The notes below the pieces were generated by a model. It saw only the letters and a program-made list of their open reading frames with translations, was not told the origin of the DNA and did no database searches. Of a stretch of DNA of 42,653 nt, positions 1-7,467 are shown piece after piece. The position numbers and the translations under genes were made by a program. Source of the DNA: a filamentous cyanobacterium Phorm 6 (lineage in GTDB: Bacteria; Cyanobacteriota; Cyanobacteriia; Cyanobacteriales; Microcoleaceae); assembly GCA_003003725.1 (NCBI GenBank), contig PVWI01000009.1:1-42653 (forward strand), given 5' to 3'. Every line of letters begins with the position of its first letter. Within the stretch, counting starts at the first letter, position 1.

Positions 1-115
1 TGTCAAGGGGCTTAATTTTACCCGCTCTTCAACTGTGCCTCCCAATCAATACCACTGATGCGATGTTAGCCAAGTGTGACAAAGGGCTTAATTTTACCCG
101 ATATCCAACTGTGCC
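1..115 (+). repeat. Tandem copies of a dispersed 39-bp repeat
   Basis: Two direct copies of a sequence containing GGGCTTAATTTTACCCG and ending in AACTGTGCC lie at 1-39 and 77-115, 76 bp apart. A third copy occurs at 6287-6326. After the second and third copies the similarity continues (GATTGCTCA...), so these are pieces of a longer repeated module shared by both ends of the mobilisation region. Confidence 0.75.
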
Positions 116-449
116 GATTGCTCATACTGTTGTAGCGACTTTTCTGGCAACACTGGCATCAATTACCGCAACTGTCCCCATTCAACTTGGGTAGCATCGT
201 TACGGCCTAAAACTTAGAGGCGCGTGGCTCACGCGCTCTCTCTGAAATCAAGTACAACCGTACCATCGCCCCACAATTGTCACTGCCTTCAAAGTGCCTA
301 GTTTAACAAGTTTCGCCGCTTTTGCTTTGACTACAAAATTTACTGGCTTGCCTTCGTAACGGTTAGAGCATTCTGGCAGCCCAAAATTTACTGAGACATC
401 TCGCTTTTTTTGTACAAAAGTGCGGTAGCACTGCATTCAATAAAGCCAA
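116..449. other. Non-coding stretch with one GC-rich hairpin
   Basis: I see no convincing gene here. A perfect 7-bp stem with a 3-base loop (GCGCGTG/CACGCGC) lies at 220-236. A minus-strand open frame at 248-436 has protein-like composition but no recognisable motif or ribosome binding site, so I do not call it. Confidence 0.4.
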
Positions 450-1000
450 ACAAACTGAACTGCAACTCTTGCTAGAAAACGGCTACCGCCTTTGTCCTAT
501 ACATTAATATGCAATAGCTGAATGGCTAATAACGAGGCGGCTATTTTTTAGGCAACCTTAACAGCCTATTCGATTAGTTCTGCTTGCTCAATTATGAAAG
601 TACAGCTTGCTTTAAATGCAACCACTTTTGAGCCTCTGCTACAATTGCTTAAAATTGGGTAGTGTAGAGTTTGCTGTTAAATTATTAAATAAGTCTTAAG
701 CGTACCGAGACAGGAAAAAACCTCAAAATTAACTTTTTGAGACTGAGTTTCCATGATTTTTTTTGCATAAATTTGCATAAATTTGAGTTCTTGTGAGTTT
801 TTTTGAGTAAAAGTATGCAAACTCAGCTTGAATTATTAGCTGAAGTCGAGGCAGTATTTGCAACTAAAAACTCAAATTTATGCAAAATAATGCAAATTTA
901 TGCAAGCTGGGAAACCAAGGAAAAAAGCAGGGATGAGCGATAGCAAGCAATGTTTTTGTGATCACAAATTGGCTTTAAAACAGCAAGGCTTGTGCGTTCT
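450..1000 (+). repeat. Long repeat unit, copy A
   Basis: This roughly 550-bp stretch is an imperfect direct copy of 2080-2670. Shared landmarks in order are AACTCTTGCTA, TAGGCAA(C/T)CTTAACAG, TTAAGCGTACC, GAAAAAACCTCAAAATT, a decamer array, an inverted decamer array, and a tail containing TAGCAAGCAATG. The two copies flank the decayed toxin/antitoxin-like pair. The tail (939-976) also recurs at 6198-6262, giving three related elements around the mobilisation genes. Confidence 0.8.
761..905. repeat. Opposed 10-bp phased repeat arrays (element A)
   Basis: Positions 761-810 read as five consecutive decamers of the types TTTTGCATAA, ATTTGCATAA and TTTTGAGTAA. Positions 871-905 carry the inverted form (CTCAAATTTA, TGCAAAATAA, TGCAAATTTA). 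The exact 10-bp period puts each unit on the same face of the helix, which fits cooperative protein binding. The two arms could also pair as a long imperfect stem. Confidence 0.75.
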
Positions 1001-1406
1001 GGCGCTCAAACTAATGCAGGCTGCAAAACAACTGCATCAATCGGTACTGACTCCCATGCAATACGATCGCGCTTGTCCTTGTAAGCGGATTAGCATAAAC
1101 TTCTACAGGCGCACATACGAAAAGCAGGTATGGGCAGTAGCAATAGCAATGTTGGGCGATATATTTATACAGATGCGAGGAAAGTTACAGCCGAGTGAAT
1201 GAAATGGATGGTGCGATCGCAAATCGCTCGCCCCTACAATCGCAATTCAGCACAAGCGATCGCTGTACTCCCGAAATAACTCACGCCCTTCAACGAGCGC
1301 CGAACATTAAATTAAAGTCGCCACATCTCGATTATTCGCTATTCGCGAATGTAGAATAAAGGAAAGAAAGCGATGCCCAAGGCTGGCTGAGCCTACCCAT
1401 AAAGCT
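1001..1406. other. Intergenic region upstream of the HTH gene
   Basis: No supported gene. It contains two HIP1 octamers (near 1213 and 1258) and the palindrome described at 1341. An open frame at 900-1202 starts inside the repeat tail shared by three non-coding elements, so it is probably not coding. Confidence 0.5.
1341..1350. promoter_or_regulatory. Palindrome ATTCGCGAAT, possible operator
   Basis: A perfect 10-bp palindrome lies 56 bp before the HTH gene, with partial repeats of the half-site just upstream (ATTCGCTATTCGCG). Small HTH genes of toxin/antitoxin type usually autoregulate, so this is a plausible operator. That role is inference. Confidence 0.35.
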
Positions 1407-1916
1407 ATGCTCAAACCGCAAGATATCCTTGCCATACTCAAAGTCCACAGTTGGGAAAAAGCAACCTGGACTTACAACACCCTCGCTCAAAGCTTAGGCA
1501 TGAGTGCCTCAGAAGTTCATGGCGCTCTTTCTCGATGTGCAGCAGCAGGCCTCTATGATGGCGAAAATCGCAGGATTTTGACGCAAGCGCTACTAGAGTT
1601 CTTAGTTCACGGGCTGCGCTATGTATTCTACGCCCAACCCGGCCCCTTAAGTCGGGGACTGCCAACGGCGCATTCGGCTGAGCCGCTAAAAAGCAAGCTG
1701 GTGGTCTCACCATCAGAGATGTATGTCTGGCCTGACCCTCAAGGAGTCGTCAGAGGGCAGGCGATCGCACCCCTGTACCGTTCAGTCCCTCAAGCTGCTA
1801 AAAACGATCCAGAACTTTACGCCTTGCTTAGCCTGATTGATGCGCTGAGAGTAGGTCGAGTGCGGGAACAGCGTTTGGCGGTTAGCGAACTTGAAAACAG
1901 GCTCGTTACTCTATGA
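1407..1916 (+). CDS. Winged-helix/HTH protein of an AbiE-like two-gene pair
   Basis: This 169-aa protein has an N-terminal helix-turn-helix-like region (about residues 5-50, with the pattern TYNTLAQSLGMSASEVHGALSR). A conserved middle follows with LLEFLVHGLRYVF and GLPTAHSAEPL, then WPDPQGVVRGQAIAPLYRSVP near residues 108-131. I recognise this layout from a bacterial family normally followed, with a 4-base ATGA overlap, by a nucleotidyltransferase-like partner. That overlap is present here (1913-1916), but the partner is reduced to fragments. The gene itself is full length without interruptions. By family analogy it may be a DNA-binding antitoxin or repressor. The membership call is from memory of motif order, and the function is inferred. 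Confidence 0.65.
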   Translation: MLKPQDILAILKVHSWEKATWTYNTLAQSLGMSASEVHGALSRCAAAGLYDGENRRILTQALLEFLVHGLRYVFYAQPGPLSRGLPTAHSAEPLKSKLVVSPSEMYVWPDPQGVVRGQAIAPLYRSVPQAAKNDPELYALLSLIDALRVGRVREQRLAVSELENRLVTL

Positions 1917-2090
1917 ACCCGCAGATATTGATGCTAGAAACAGTTGCCAGGGTATTATCGATGGTTTCGAGCTGAGCTTGAAAGTTTGTGCTCCATCGTC
2001 CCTGCTTTCCTCTCGCCCGTTGCTAGAAATTCAGGTCGCGCTAGCTTGCTATTACAAAGTATTGAAGAGCAACTGGAGCGCACAAGCCAA
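1913..2090 (+). pseudogene. Remnant of the nucleotidyltransferase-like partner gene
   Basis: Translation from the ATG overlapping the HTH stop gives MNPQILMLETVARVL and then a stop at 1973-1975. MNPQ..MLE.VA..L is the typical opening of the nucleotidyltransferase-like partner in this two-gene family. In a different frame, from about 1960, the stretch SIVPAFLSPVARNSGRASLL followed by LQSIEEQLE resembles the usual C-terminus of that family (pattern LPxHLxxDxxSQxRxxLLLxRL). The simplest reading is an internal deletion of a couple of hundred codons plus a frame change, leaving only the two ends. The N-terminal match is convincing; the C-terminal match is weaker. Confidence 0.5.
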
Positions 2091-2670
2091 CTGAACTACA
2101 ACTCTTGCTATAAAGCGGCTACCGCCCTTGTTCCGAAGATTGATACGAATAGCTGCATAGCGAATAACTGGGGGCAATCTTTTAGGCAATCTTAACAGTC
2201 TATTCGATTAATTCGGCTTACTCAAGACAGTCTATTCAATTAGTTCGGCTTGCTCAAAACAGCCTATTCAATTAGTTCGGCTGGCTCAAGATTGAGATTA
2301 AATTATCAATCTTGAGCCTGTTTTGAATCAATTGCAATTTCCATTGCTTCAATTCAGGATTGCAGAGTTAGCTGTAAAACTCTTAAATAATTCTTAAGCG
2401 TACCAGGACGGGAAAAAACCTCAAAATTCACTTTTCTCAAGTGAGTTTTTTTGAGTTTTTCTGCATAAATTTGAGTTTTTTTGAGTAAATTTGTGCAAGC
2501 TGCAAATTGAAGTGTTCGCTGTTTTTGGCTTAATTAGCAACAAAAAACTCATAAAAACTCAAATTTATGCAAATTTATGCAAGGTAGAAAGCTTGCACAA
2601 AAAGCAGAGATGGACGGTAGCAAGCAATGTTTTTGTGATCACAAATCTGACTTTTAAGTGCGGAAAAAAA
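2080..2670 (+). repeat. Long repeat unit, copy B
   Basis: Second copy of the unit at 450-1000. It differs by a local triplication of a CTATTC(A/G)ATTA(G/A)TTCGGCT(T/G) segment between about 2200 and 2290, and by divergence of the middle. The tail at 2614-2665 (GGTAGCAAGCAATGTTTTTG, then TGATCACAAATCTGACTTTT) is nearly identical to tail A. No coding function is seen. Confidence 0.8.
2441..2584. repeat. Opposed 10-bp phased repeat arrays (element B)
   Basis: Six consecutive decamers fill 2441-2500 (GTGAGTTTTT, TTGAGTTTTT, CTGCATAAAT, TTGAGTTTTT, TTGAGTAAAT, TTGTGCAAGC). The inverted array fills 2541-2584 (CAAAAAACTC, ATAAAAACTC, then AAATTTATGC twice). Same unit sequences and architecture as element A. 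Confidence 0.75.
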
Positions 2671-3175
2671 AATAATCCACCCATAAATACGGCATCCTAA
2701 CCGCAAGGTCAGGTTTAATACTTTCTTAAGCTTTAATGACAAATGTAACTGTTTGTACTACAAGTTAACTGAATATTGTCTCGACACAATAATGCTCCGT
2801 TTTTTTGCATAAAGCGATCGCGTAGTCGGCTCCGACTGCACAAAAATTACCATTCTGACCCCGGCATAGATAATGTATGCTCGCACCATCGGCTCGCGCA
2901 ACATTGAGCGGTGGGACAGTTGTTGCCATACCCATAGATCATCTCAACTTCGGACAGTGCGGTGAGTGTACTGACTTCAAAGAGAGCTGCTACGAATCGA
3001 CTTCCCGCGATCGCAAGAGCCTCGCGCATAGAACCCACCACTACCACCAGCTTTTTGCTCGCTTGTGACTACCATCGCCGGAGTCAGAGGGCAGGCGATC
3101 GCACCTCAATGAACAATTTATACAATTAAAGGAAATTATCGTAGTCAATCTCTACTTTAATAAACCCTAATAGCC
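2671..3175. other. Intergenic region upstream of the mobilisation genes
   Basis: No supported gene; short open frames on both strands between 2847 and 3068 lack motifs. It holds a 6-bp stem AGTCGG/CCGACT (2824-2837) and the dyad ATTGTCTCGACACAAT near 2778. Being directly upstream of mobC and the relaxase, it is one possible site for the transfer origin, but I see no clear nic consensus here. Confidence 0.3.
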
Positions 3176-3199
3176 CTCTCCAATTGGGGGGGATAAAAT
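3176..3199. promoter_or_regulatory. Degenerate copy of the CCCCTCCAATTGGAGGGG palindrome
   Basis: CCCTCTCCAATTGGGGGGG is a weaker version of the palindromes at 18110, 22075 and 24539. It lies about 75-95 bp before the mobC start, similar to the spacing at the other three genes. It could be a shared operator or only a dispersed cyanobacterial palindrome. Confidence 0.4.
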
Positions 3200-3271
3200 C
3201 ACCAGAATAGCGGTGTTCAATTACAGTTGTTAACTTGTATATTTACAAACAGTGATTACCGATTAAAAGCT

Positions 3272-3673
3272 ATGAAAAATTTACCGAAAGTCAGACCCAG
3301 AGAGCAGCTATCAAGCCATATCCACATCCGCTTGACTGACTCCGATTACAGCGAAATTCAAACACTAGCTCACCAAGTAAACTTGAGTATGAGCGACTTC
3401 ATGCGTCGTGCAGCTTTGAGGAGAACTATGCCACACCCTCTATCTGTATTGGATTTGAAAGCCTATCAAGTTTTATGCCAAATTAATGCTCAACTTAAAA
3501 TTGCAGCAAACAACCTCAATCAGATGAAGAAAGCTTGCAATAGTGCTCTGGTATTGGGAGAACCCGTTATTGTTAATAGAGGACTATTAGAAAATGTACA
3601 GCAACTTATTCGAGAGAACCAAACTGCAATTAAAACAATAGTTGCCAACCTCACCAAATCTACAGTCCGCTAA
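3272..3673 (+). CDS. MobC-like relaxosome accessory protein
   Basis: The predicted 133-aa protein begins MKNLPKVRPREQL. Its N-terminal half (IHIRLTDSDYSEIQTLAHQ, then SMSDFMRRAAL) has the pattern of a ribbon-helix-helix DNA-binding region. The C-terminal half (LCQINAQLKIAANNLNQMKK, ending in a helical ENQTAIKTIVANL) matches plasmid mobilisation relaxosome proteins of the MobC type, which bind oriT and help the relaxase nick. I prefer the ATG at 3272 over an upstream TTG at 3227 because the extra 15 residues show no conservation pattern. The relaxase gene follows after 50 bp, so the two are probably co-transcribed. Family assignment is firm at domain level; its partner is presumably the adjacent relaxase. 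Confidence 0.85.
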   Translation: MKNLPKVRPREQLSSHIHIRLTDSDYSEIQTLAHQVNLSMSDFMRRAALRRTMPHPLSVLDLKAYQVLCQINAQLKIAANNLNQMKKACNSALVLGEPVIVNRGLLENVQQLIRENQTAIKTIVANLTKSTVR

Positions 3674-3723
3674 TTCTTAATAAGCCTCAGCAATTGATGT
3701 AATAAATCTACTGTGAAACGGCT

Positions 3724-5439
3724 ATGATTGGCAAACAAATCAAAGGTACAGGCTTTCGTGGCTGTCTGAACTATGTACTCGGCAAAAAAGATGCCGATTT
3801 AATTGGTGGTACTATGTGTGGACAAACACCTGAAGAACTTGCTGCTGAATTTGCCATTGCCAGACAACTAAGACCTAACCTGAAAGTAGCAGTTTTTCAT
3901 GCTACTTTATCTGTCGATTCTACCCAGAAACTAGAAGTAGATGTTGACAATGACCAGCGCTGGCTGGAAATTGCAGCTAACTACATGAAAGCGATGGAAT
4001 TTGACAATAATCAGTATGCAGTTGTCAAACACAGCGATACAAACCATGACCACATTCACATCGTTGCCAGTCGCATTCGTCTAGATGGGAGTGTCGTTGA
4101 TGATAGCTGGGATTATTACAGAAGCCAAGAAGTAATCCGCCAGTTAGAAAGAGACTACAATTTAGAAGCTGTTACACCTAGTTGGGAAACATATAAGCGA
4201 TCTCCGACTACTGGAGAACATAGGTACTTACAAAGCAAGGGAAACAAGAGTGTCAGGGTGCAATTACAAGACCTAATTGATGAAGTTACCCAAGATAACC
4301 CAAGTATGCCAGAATTTGTTGAACGGTTGCAGCAACAAAGCGTAGAGGTGCAAGTAAAAACAACTCAAAGTGAACTAAGTCAAGGCATTTCTTACAAAAT
4401 AGATGGGGTAGCTTTAAGTGGCACTCAATTGGGTAAAGCCTACACTTTTTCTGGATTGCAGAAGCATCGAGGCGTTAGCTATGACAAAGGGCGAGATAAC
4501 GCCCTAATTGAGGCTTTAATGCAGCCACAACACTTAGCTATTGCCCCTGGCGAGGCAGAGAGAAATGAGTTAGAGTCGTCACAATCTGAGCTAGTAGCAA
4601 GCGCACCTGCAACAGCAAGTGAGTTAGAGTCGTCACAATCCGAGTTAGTAGCAGGCGCACCTGCAACTCCTGCAACACCAAATGAGTTAGAGTCGTCACA
4701 ATCTGAGCTAGAAACAACCGCACCTGCGATTCCTGCAACAGCAAATGAGTTAGAGTTGTCACAATCTGAGCTAGCAGCAACCGCACCTGCAATTCCTGCA
4801 ACAGCAAATAAGCTAGAGTTGCAATTATCAATCCTGCCTGAAAGGAATGAAACTCAGTGGCAAAAAGTGCGATCGCATCTAGCAGTCGAGTACAGTTTAC
4901 CTTTAGAGTTACTCGATTTATTGCACTCTCATTCTTGGCTGTATGCCGGCTCAGAAAAGGCTGTCTTTACAGGACGGACGCTTGAGGGGGAAGCCAGGTT
5001 CGCTTTTGTTCTCGATGAAAGAGGCGACTTTACTACAACCCATCCCCTGTCATCTGAAGCTGCTTTCTGGGTAGCCACTACTGGAGAAATTGAGCGAGCT
5101 GTGATTGCTTGTAACCCAATAGAAGCCCTTTCAATTTTGCTTATTGAACAGGAACAGGATAACTCTACAACAGCACCAGCGACACTTTACCTAGGAATTG
5201 AACGAGCTTCACAACTGCCTATGGAATTTTTACAAGAACTCGATAGCGTTATTATAGCGATTGCCGAAGATTCTCACCTCGCTCGAAATGCGAGCGCGCT
5301 GCTACCGGATGCAGAACTTGTCAATCCACCGTCAAGTTGGAATGATATCTGGATACAATTAATTGAGCAAGAACAGCAAACTCAAAAACAAAATAACCAA
5401 CAGTATAAACGGCGCACCCAAGATATCGAACTGGATTAG
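3724..5439 (+). CDS. MOBP-type relaxase with Toprim-like C-terminal region
   Basis: This 571-aa protein should nick oriT and lead the transferred strand. Motif I has Tyr17 (CLNYVLGKK), the likely nucleophile. Motif II is VAVFHATLSV (55-64). Motif III is the histidine triad HSDTNHDHIHI with H103, D105, H108, H110 and H112. This arrangement fits the Relaxase family (PF03432) and the MOBP/VirD2-TraI group. A low-complexity linker follows (about 280-365), built from tandem copies of NELE(S/L)SQSELxA. After it comes a region of about 190 aa (RSHLAVEYSLPLELLDLLH, GEARFAFVLDERGDF, AVIACNPIEALSIL, DSVIIAIAEDSHL) resembling the Toprim-containing tails of plasmid primase-relaxase proteins. No intact acidic DxD pair of a working Toprim primase is obvious. 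It follows mobC and stands next to a possible oriT. Confidence 0.9.
   Translation: MIGKQIKGTGFRGCLNYVLGKKDADLIGGTMCGQTPEELAAEFAIARQLRPNLKVAVFHATLSVDSTQKLEVDVDNDQRWLEIAANYMKAMEFDNNQYAVVKHSDTNHDHIHIVASRIRLDGSVVDDSWDYYRSQEVIRQLERDYNLEAVTPSWETYKRSPTTGEHRYLQSKGNKSVRVQLQDLIDEVTQDNPSMPEFVERLQQQSVEVQVKTTQSELSQGISYKIDGVALSGTQLGKAYTFSGLQKHRGVSYDKGRDNALIEALMQPQHLAIAPGEAERNELESSQSELVASAPATASELESSQSELVAGAPATPATPNELESSQSELETTAPAIPATANELELSQSELAATAPAIPATANKLELQLSILPERNETQWQKVRSHLAVEYSLPLELLDLLHSHSWLYAGSEKAVFTGRTLEGEARFAFVLDERGDFTTTHPLSSEAAFWVATTGEIERAVIACNPIEALSILLIEQEQDNSTTAPATLYLGIERASQLPMEFLQELDSVIIAIAEDSHLARNASALLPDAELVNPPSSWNDIWIQLIEQEQQTQKQNNQQYKRRTQDIELD
4566..4815 (+). repeat. In-frame tandem repeats inside the relaxase linker
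   Basis: Four to five imperfect units of about 54-66 bp, each with GAGTTAGAGT(C/T)GTCACAATC, encode NELESSQSEL-(V/A)A-APA(T/I)PAT. They expand the linker between the relaxase and Toprim-like regions and are likely to vary in copy number between relatives. Confidence 0.85.
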
Positions 5440-6001
5440 CTTTTACAGCTTTAAAAATTGATACGACCTACGCAACTGAGGAATTTTTAGACTATCTGTG
5501 GCGTAAGGTGCTCCGTGTGTAGCATACAGATAGAGCCTCTACGAAAGTCCTGTTGACTGTGGTTTAAGCAAGCAAAACGCTAGCTAAAAAAAATTATAAT
5601 TGCGACATTAATCACTGATACCGCTGCCAATAATTATTATAAGTGTTCCAATATATTTGTCAACAATTTTCGCTGCACACACAGCTAGAGCGAACATTGC
5701 GGTGCATCCGGCTATCGCCGTTACTCCCTAAAAAATTAAGTCGCGATCGTAGTCAGGGGGTAAATTTTTACCTGACTTTTAAGCTCGCTCGGACAATAAT
5801 TGTTTAACCGATTGCAAAGCGCGAGGCCGACAACAGCAATTTATGCAACTGCCAAGGCTGACATAACGGCTGCTGCACTGCCAATTTTTTCGCACTTCTG
5901 AAATTTGATTTTTTATTCAATTTACTATACCGTAACTTGACTATTAAGTCAATTCACTTGTTATTAAAAAGGCTAAAAAATAGCTAATTGTTGTGCGCCC
6001 T
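5440..6001. other. Intergenic, proximal part of the 2.2-kb non-coding region
   Basis: No gene supported. The short dyad TTGACTATTAAGTCAA is at 5937-5952, and an ACCTGACTTTTAAG segment near 5771 resembles the tail of elements B and C. The stretch is AT-rich and leads into the iteron block at 6002. Confidence 0.4.
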
Positions 6002-6121
6002 AAAGTCAGGCATTTGCAGTATAAAGTCAGGCGTTTGCAGTATAAAATCAGTGAGATTACAGGCATTTGCAGGGACTGCACTTTACCTGCAAATGCCTGT
6101 AAATATCCTGCAAATACCTGA
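6002..6121. repeat. Opposed 21-bp iterons, element C, possible oriT
   Basis: Two direct 21-bp units containing CAGGC(A/G)TTTGCAG start at 6002 and 6023, with a further CAGGCATTTGCAG core at 6060-6072. Two inverted 21-bp units containing CTGCAAAT(G/A)CCTG start at 6086 and 6107. The 13-bp core pairs perfectly between arms. At the junction of the inverted units, ATATCCTG is followed by C (6103-6111), matching the nic-site pattern of MOBP relaxases (RP4 oriT and T-DNA borders: TATCCTG, then a pyrimidine). Inverted repeats 5' of such a site and the relaxase gene 560 bp away make this an oriT candidate. An iteron role for a Rep or partition protein is the alternative. Confidence 0.5.
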
Positions 6122-6197
6122 ATTTGTCGGTCAAATTGCTGCCTTTTTGTGTCGAGCGTACATTTGCCTGTTGAGGCTGGTTATGGCTGTTCTCAAT

Positions 6198-6262
6198 CGG
6201 TAGCAAGCAATGGTTTTGTCCGTACAAACCTGACTTTTACGTGCAGAAACAAAAACAATGCA
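6198..6262 (+). repeat. Third copy of the conserved element tail
   Basis: CGGTAGCAAGCAATGGTTTT followed by ACAAACCTGACTTTTACGTG matches the tails at 939-976 and 2614-2665. Here the upstream arrays have a different unit sequence, so the tail is conserved while the repeat units have diverged or been replaced. Confidence 0.7.
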
Positions 6263-6286
6263 CCCTTATGAATGGGGCATTCTAGG

Positions 6287-6326
6287 TGTCAAGGCGCTTG
6301 ATTTTTACCCACCCTTCGACTGTGCC
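6287..6326 (+). repeat. Third copy of the 39-bp repeat
   Basis: Matches 1-39 and 77-115 with a few changes. A GTG-initiated open frame (6286-6531, 81 aa, with an Ala/Val-rich middle) runs through it. The copies at the window start shift frame within the repeat, so I do not call a protein. Confidence 0.65.
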
Positions 6327-6710
6327 GATTGCTCACATTGCTCCTGCTGCTGTGGCGGTTTTTGTCGAGGCCATCGACGCGGGAAACCTGACAGCAGCCG
6401 ATGTGGTGGCAGTTGTTGGCGCGGCAGAATTTGCAGAGTTTCAGCGACTTAGAGTTCTCCGGTTCCAGCCGGAAATCCAAAATCTAAAATCTAAATTTGC
6501 GGATGTGTCCGTCGTTCAAAAACGACTATGACCGATTGGACTCCACCGGGTGTTACCAAGTTGGTAACACCTTTGTAACTGGAATCGAGGCTATCGGGTT
6601 TGGCTCGATCGTCTGACCCGGGATTTGTAGTTTATAAAGGCAGGTCAAACCAGAGCCGGGTTAAGTCGATCGCCCGATCGTCCTAGGAAAAGTGGGTAAA
6701 ACTAATATTT
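6327..6710. other. Intergenic stretch with a perfect palindrome
   Basis: No supported gene. The main structure is the 23-bp palindrome at 6549-6571. Nothing else is clear apart from the GATCG-rich composition. Confidence 0.4.
6549..6571. promoter_or_regulatory. Perfect 23-bp palindrome, possible protein-binding site
   Basis: Arms GGTGTTACCAA and TTGGTAACACC are exact complements around a single central G. With a 1-base centre it cannot form a normal hairpin loop, so a dimeric DNA-binding protein site (operator, centromere or recombination core) is more likely than a terminator. Confidence 0.45.
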
Positions 6711-6880
6711 GCTCATATTTACTCATATTTATTCATAAAAAAACTAACAAAAACTAACGAAAACTAACGAAAACTTACCCCTGATCGTCCCTCGGTGCTG
6801 TCACTGGCTGCCTCTTCCGTCCTCGGATTGAAGGGCGATCGGGGTTAACAACGTAAATTTTGCATAAATTTTGCATAAAT
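6711..6880. repeat. Three short phased arrays (decamers and undecamers)
   Basis: 6711-6739 holds decamers GCTCATATTT, ACTCATATTT, ATTCATAAA. 6741-6780 holds AAACTAACAA, AAACTAACGA twice, and AAACTTACCC. 6855-6880 holds AAATTTTGCAT twice plus AAAT (11-bp period). The last shares its TTTGCATAAA core with elements A and B. No gene overlaps these arrays. Confidence 0.7.
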
Positions 6881-7014
6881 GAACATATTGCTGCTGTGCG
6901 ATTTTTCGGTGCTGACCACGGAGAAATTATGTGCGATCGGGGGTTTGTCGGTTGCTAGCACCGATCACCTAACTAATCCCCGGTAAATCGGTAAGGATTG
7001 CGTTGAGTTGATTT

Positions 7015-7047
7015 ATTTTGACTTTATTTTGACTTTATTTGACTTTT
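7015..7047. repeat. 11-bp array ATTTTGACTTT
   Basis: Two exact units and one near-exact unit in tandem (7015, 7026, 7037). AT-rich, same architecture as the neighbouring arrays but a different unit sequence. Confidence 0.7.
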
Positions 7048-7091
7048 AGCCCGATCGCCCGTAGCTCCTGACCATCTGGGACTAAGTGCGG

Positions 7092-7141
7092 ACTAAATAC
7101 ACTTTTTACACAGATTGAGCGACTGTTGCAGTGTATTTAGT
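7092..7141. repeat. 12-bp inverted repeat ACTAAATACACT
   Basis: ACTAAATACACT (7092-7103) and its exact complement AGTGTATTTAGT (7130-7141) are separated by 26 bp. It may be a stem-loop or a pair of binding sites. Function unknown. Confidence 0.6.
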
Positions 7142-7280
7142 GCATTTACTGTGGCTCCCCGGTGTGGTTCGAGCGGGCCAGTAAATGTAGGCTTTTTAGA
7201 CGGTTCGATCGTCCGTGCAGGGCAAAAAGTCTACATAATGCCGCAACTCCCCGGCGTGGTGCGATCGAGTCTTGATTGGT

Positions 7281-7314
7281 TATATTTTCTTATATTTTGT
7301 TATATTTTGTTATG
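7281..7314. repeat. 10-bp array TATATTTTGT
   Basis: TATATTTTCT, then TATATTTTGT twice, then TATG, in exact 10-bp register. It is the last AT-rich array before the segment carrying the CRISPR repeat. Confidence 0.7.
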
Positions 7315-7352
7315 CCTGCGATCGGCTGCGAGATTAGAGAGTAAGGAAGCTC

Positions 7353-7383
7353 TTGGGTTTTAGGGCAACCAAAAAGGTATAAT
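7353..7383 (+). promoter_or_regulatory. Possible promoter upstream of the CRISPR repeat
   Basis: TTGGGT (7353-7358) and a perfect TATAAT (7378-7383) are separated by 19 bp. That spacing is long for a sigma-70-type promoter, but the -10 element is exact. A transcript starting near 7390 would run through the solitary CRISPR repeat. Confidence 0.4.
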
Positions 7384-7467
7384 TATTCCCTGTATCCTTT
7401 AGGTTCCTTTGGGTTTTGCAACTATTCTTAGTAACGATACTAACGAGGCTCTTGGGTTTGGGGGCAA

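Noticed and set aside
248-436. 62-aa minus-strand open frame with protein-like composition
   Set aside because: No motif, no ribosome binding site and no neighbour support.
900-1202. 100-aa open frame on the plus strand
   Set aside because: It starts within an array and runs through the tail repeat that is non-coding and frame-broken in its two other copies.
2847-3068. Overlapping short frames on both strands upstream of mobC
   Set aside because: They lack motifs and shadow one another; the region is better seen as regulatory or oriT-proximal DNA.
4538-4831. Leu-rich minus-strand frame opposite the relaxase linker
   Set aside because: It is the antisense image of the tandem Glu/Ser repeats in the relaxase gene.
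6286-6531. 81-aa GTG-initiated open frame
   Set aside because: It begins in a 39-bp repeat whose other copies differ by an indel that changes frame, so conservation is at DNA level.
7115-7363. 82-aa frame containing VGFLDGSIVRAGQKVYIMPQ
   Set aside because: It has a non-ATG start, overlaps an inverted repeat and the TATATTTTGT array, and ends in repeat-derived sequence. At most it is a gene remnant.
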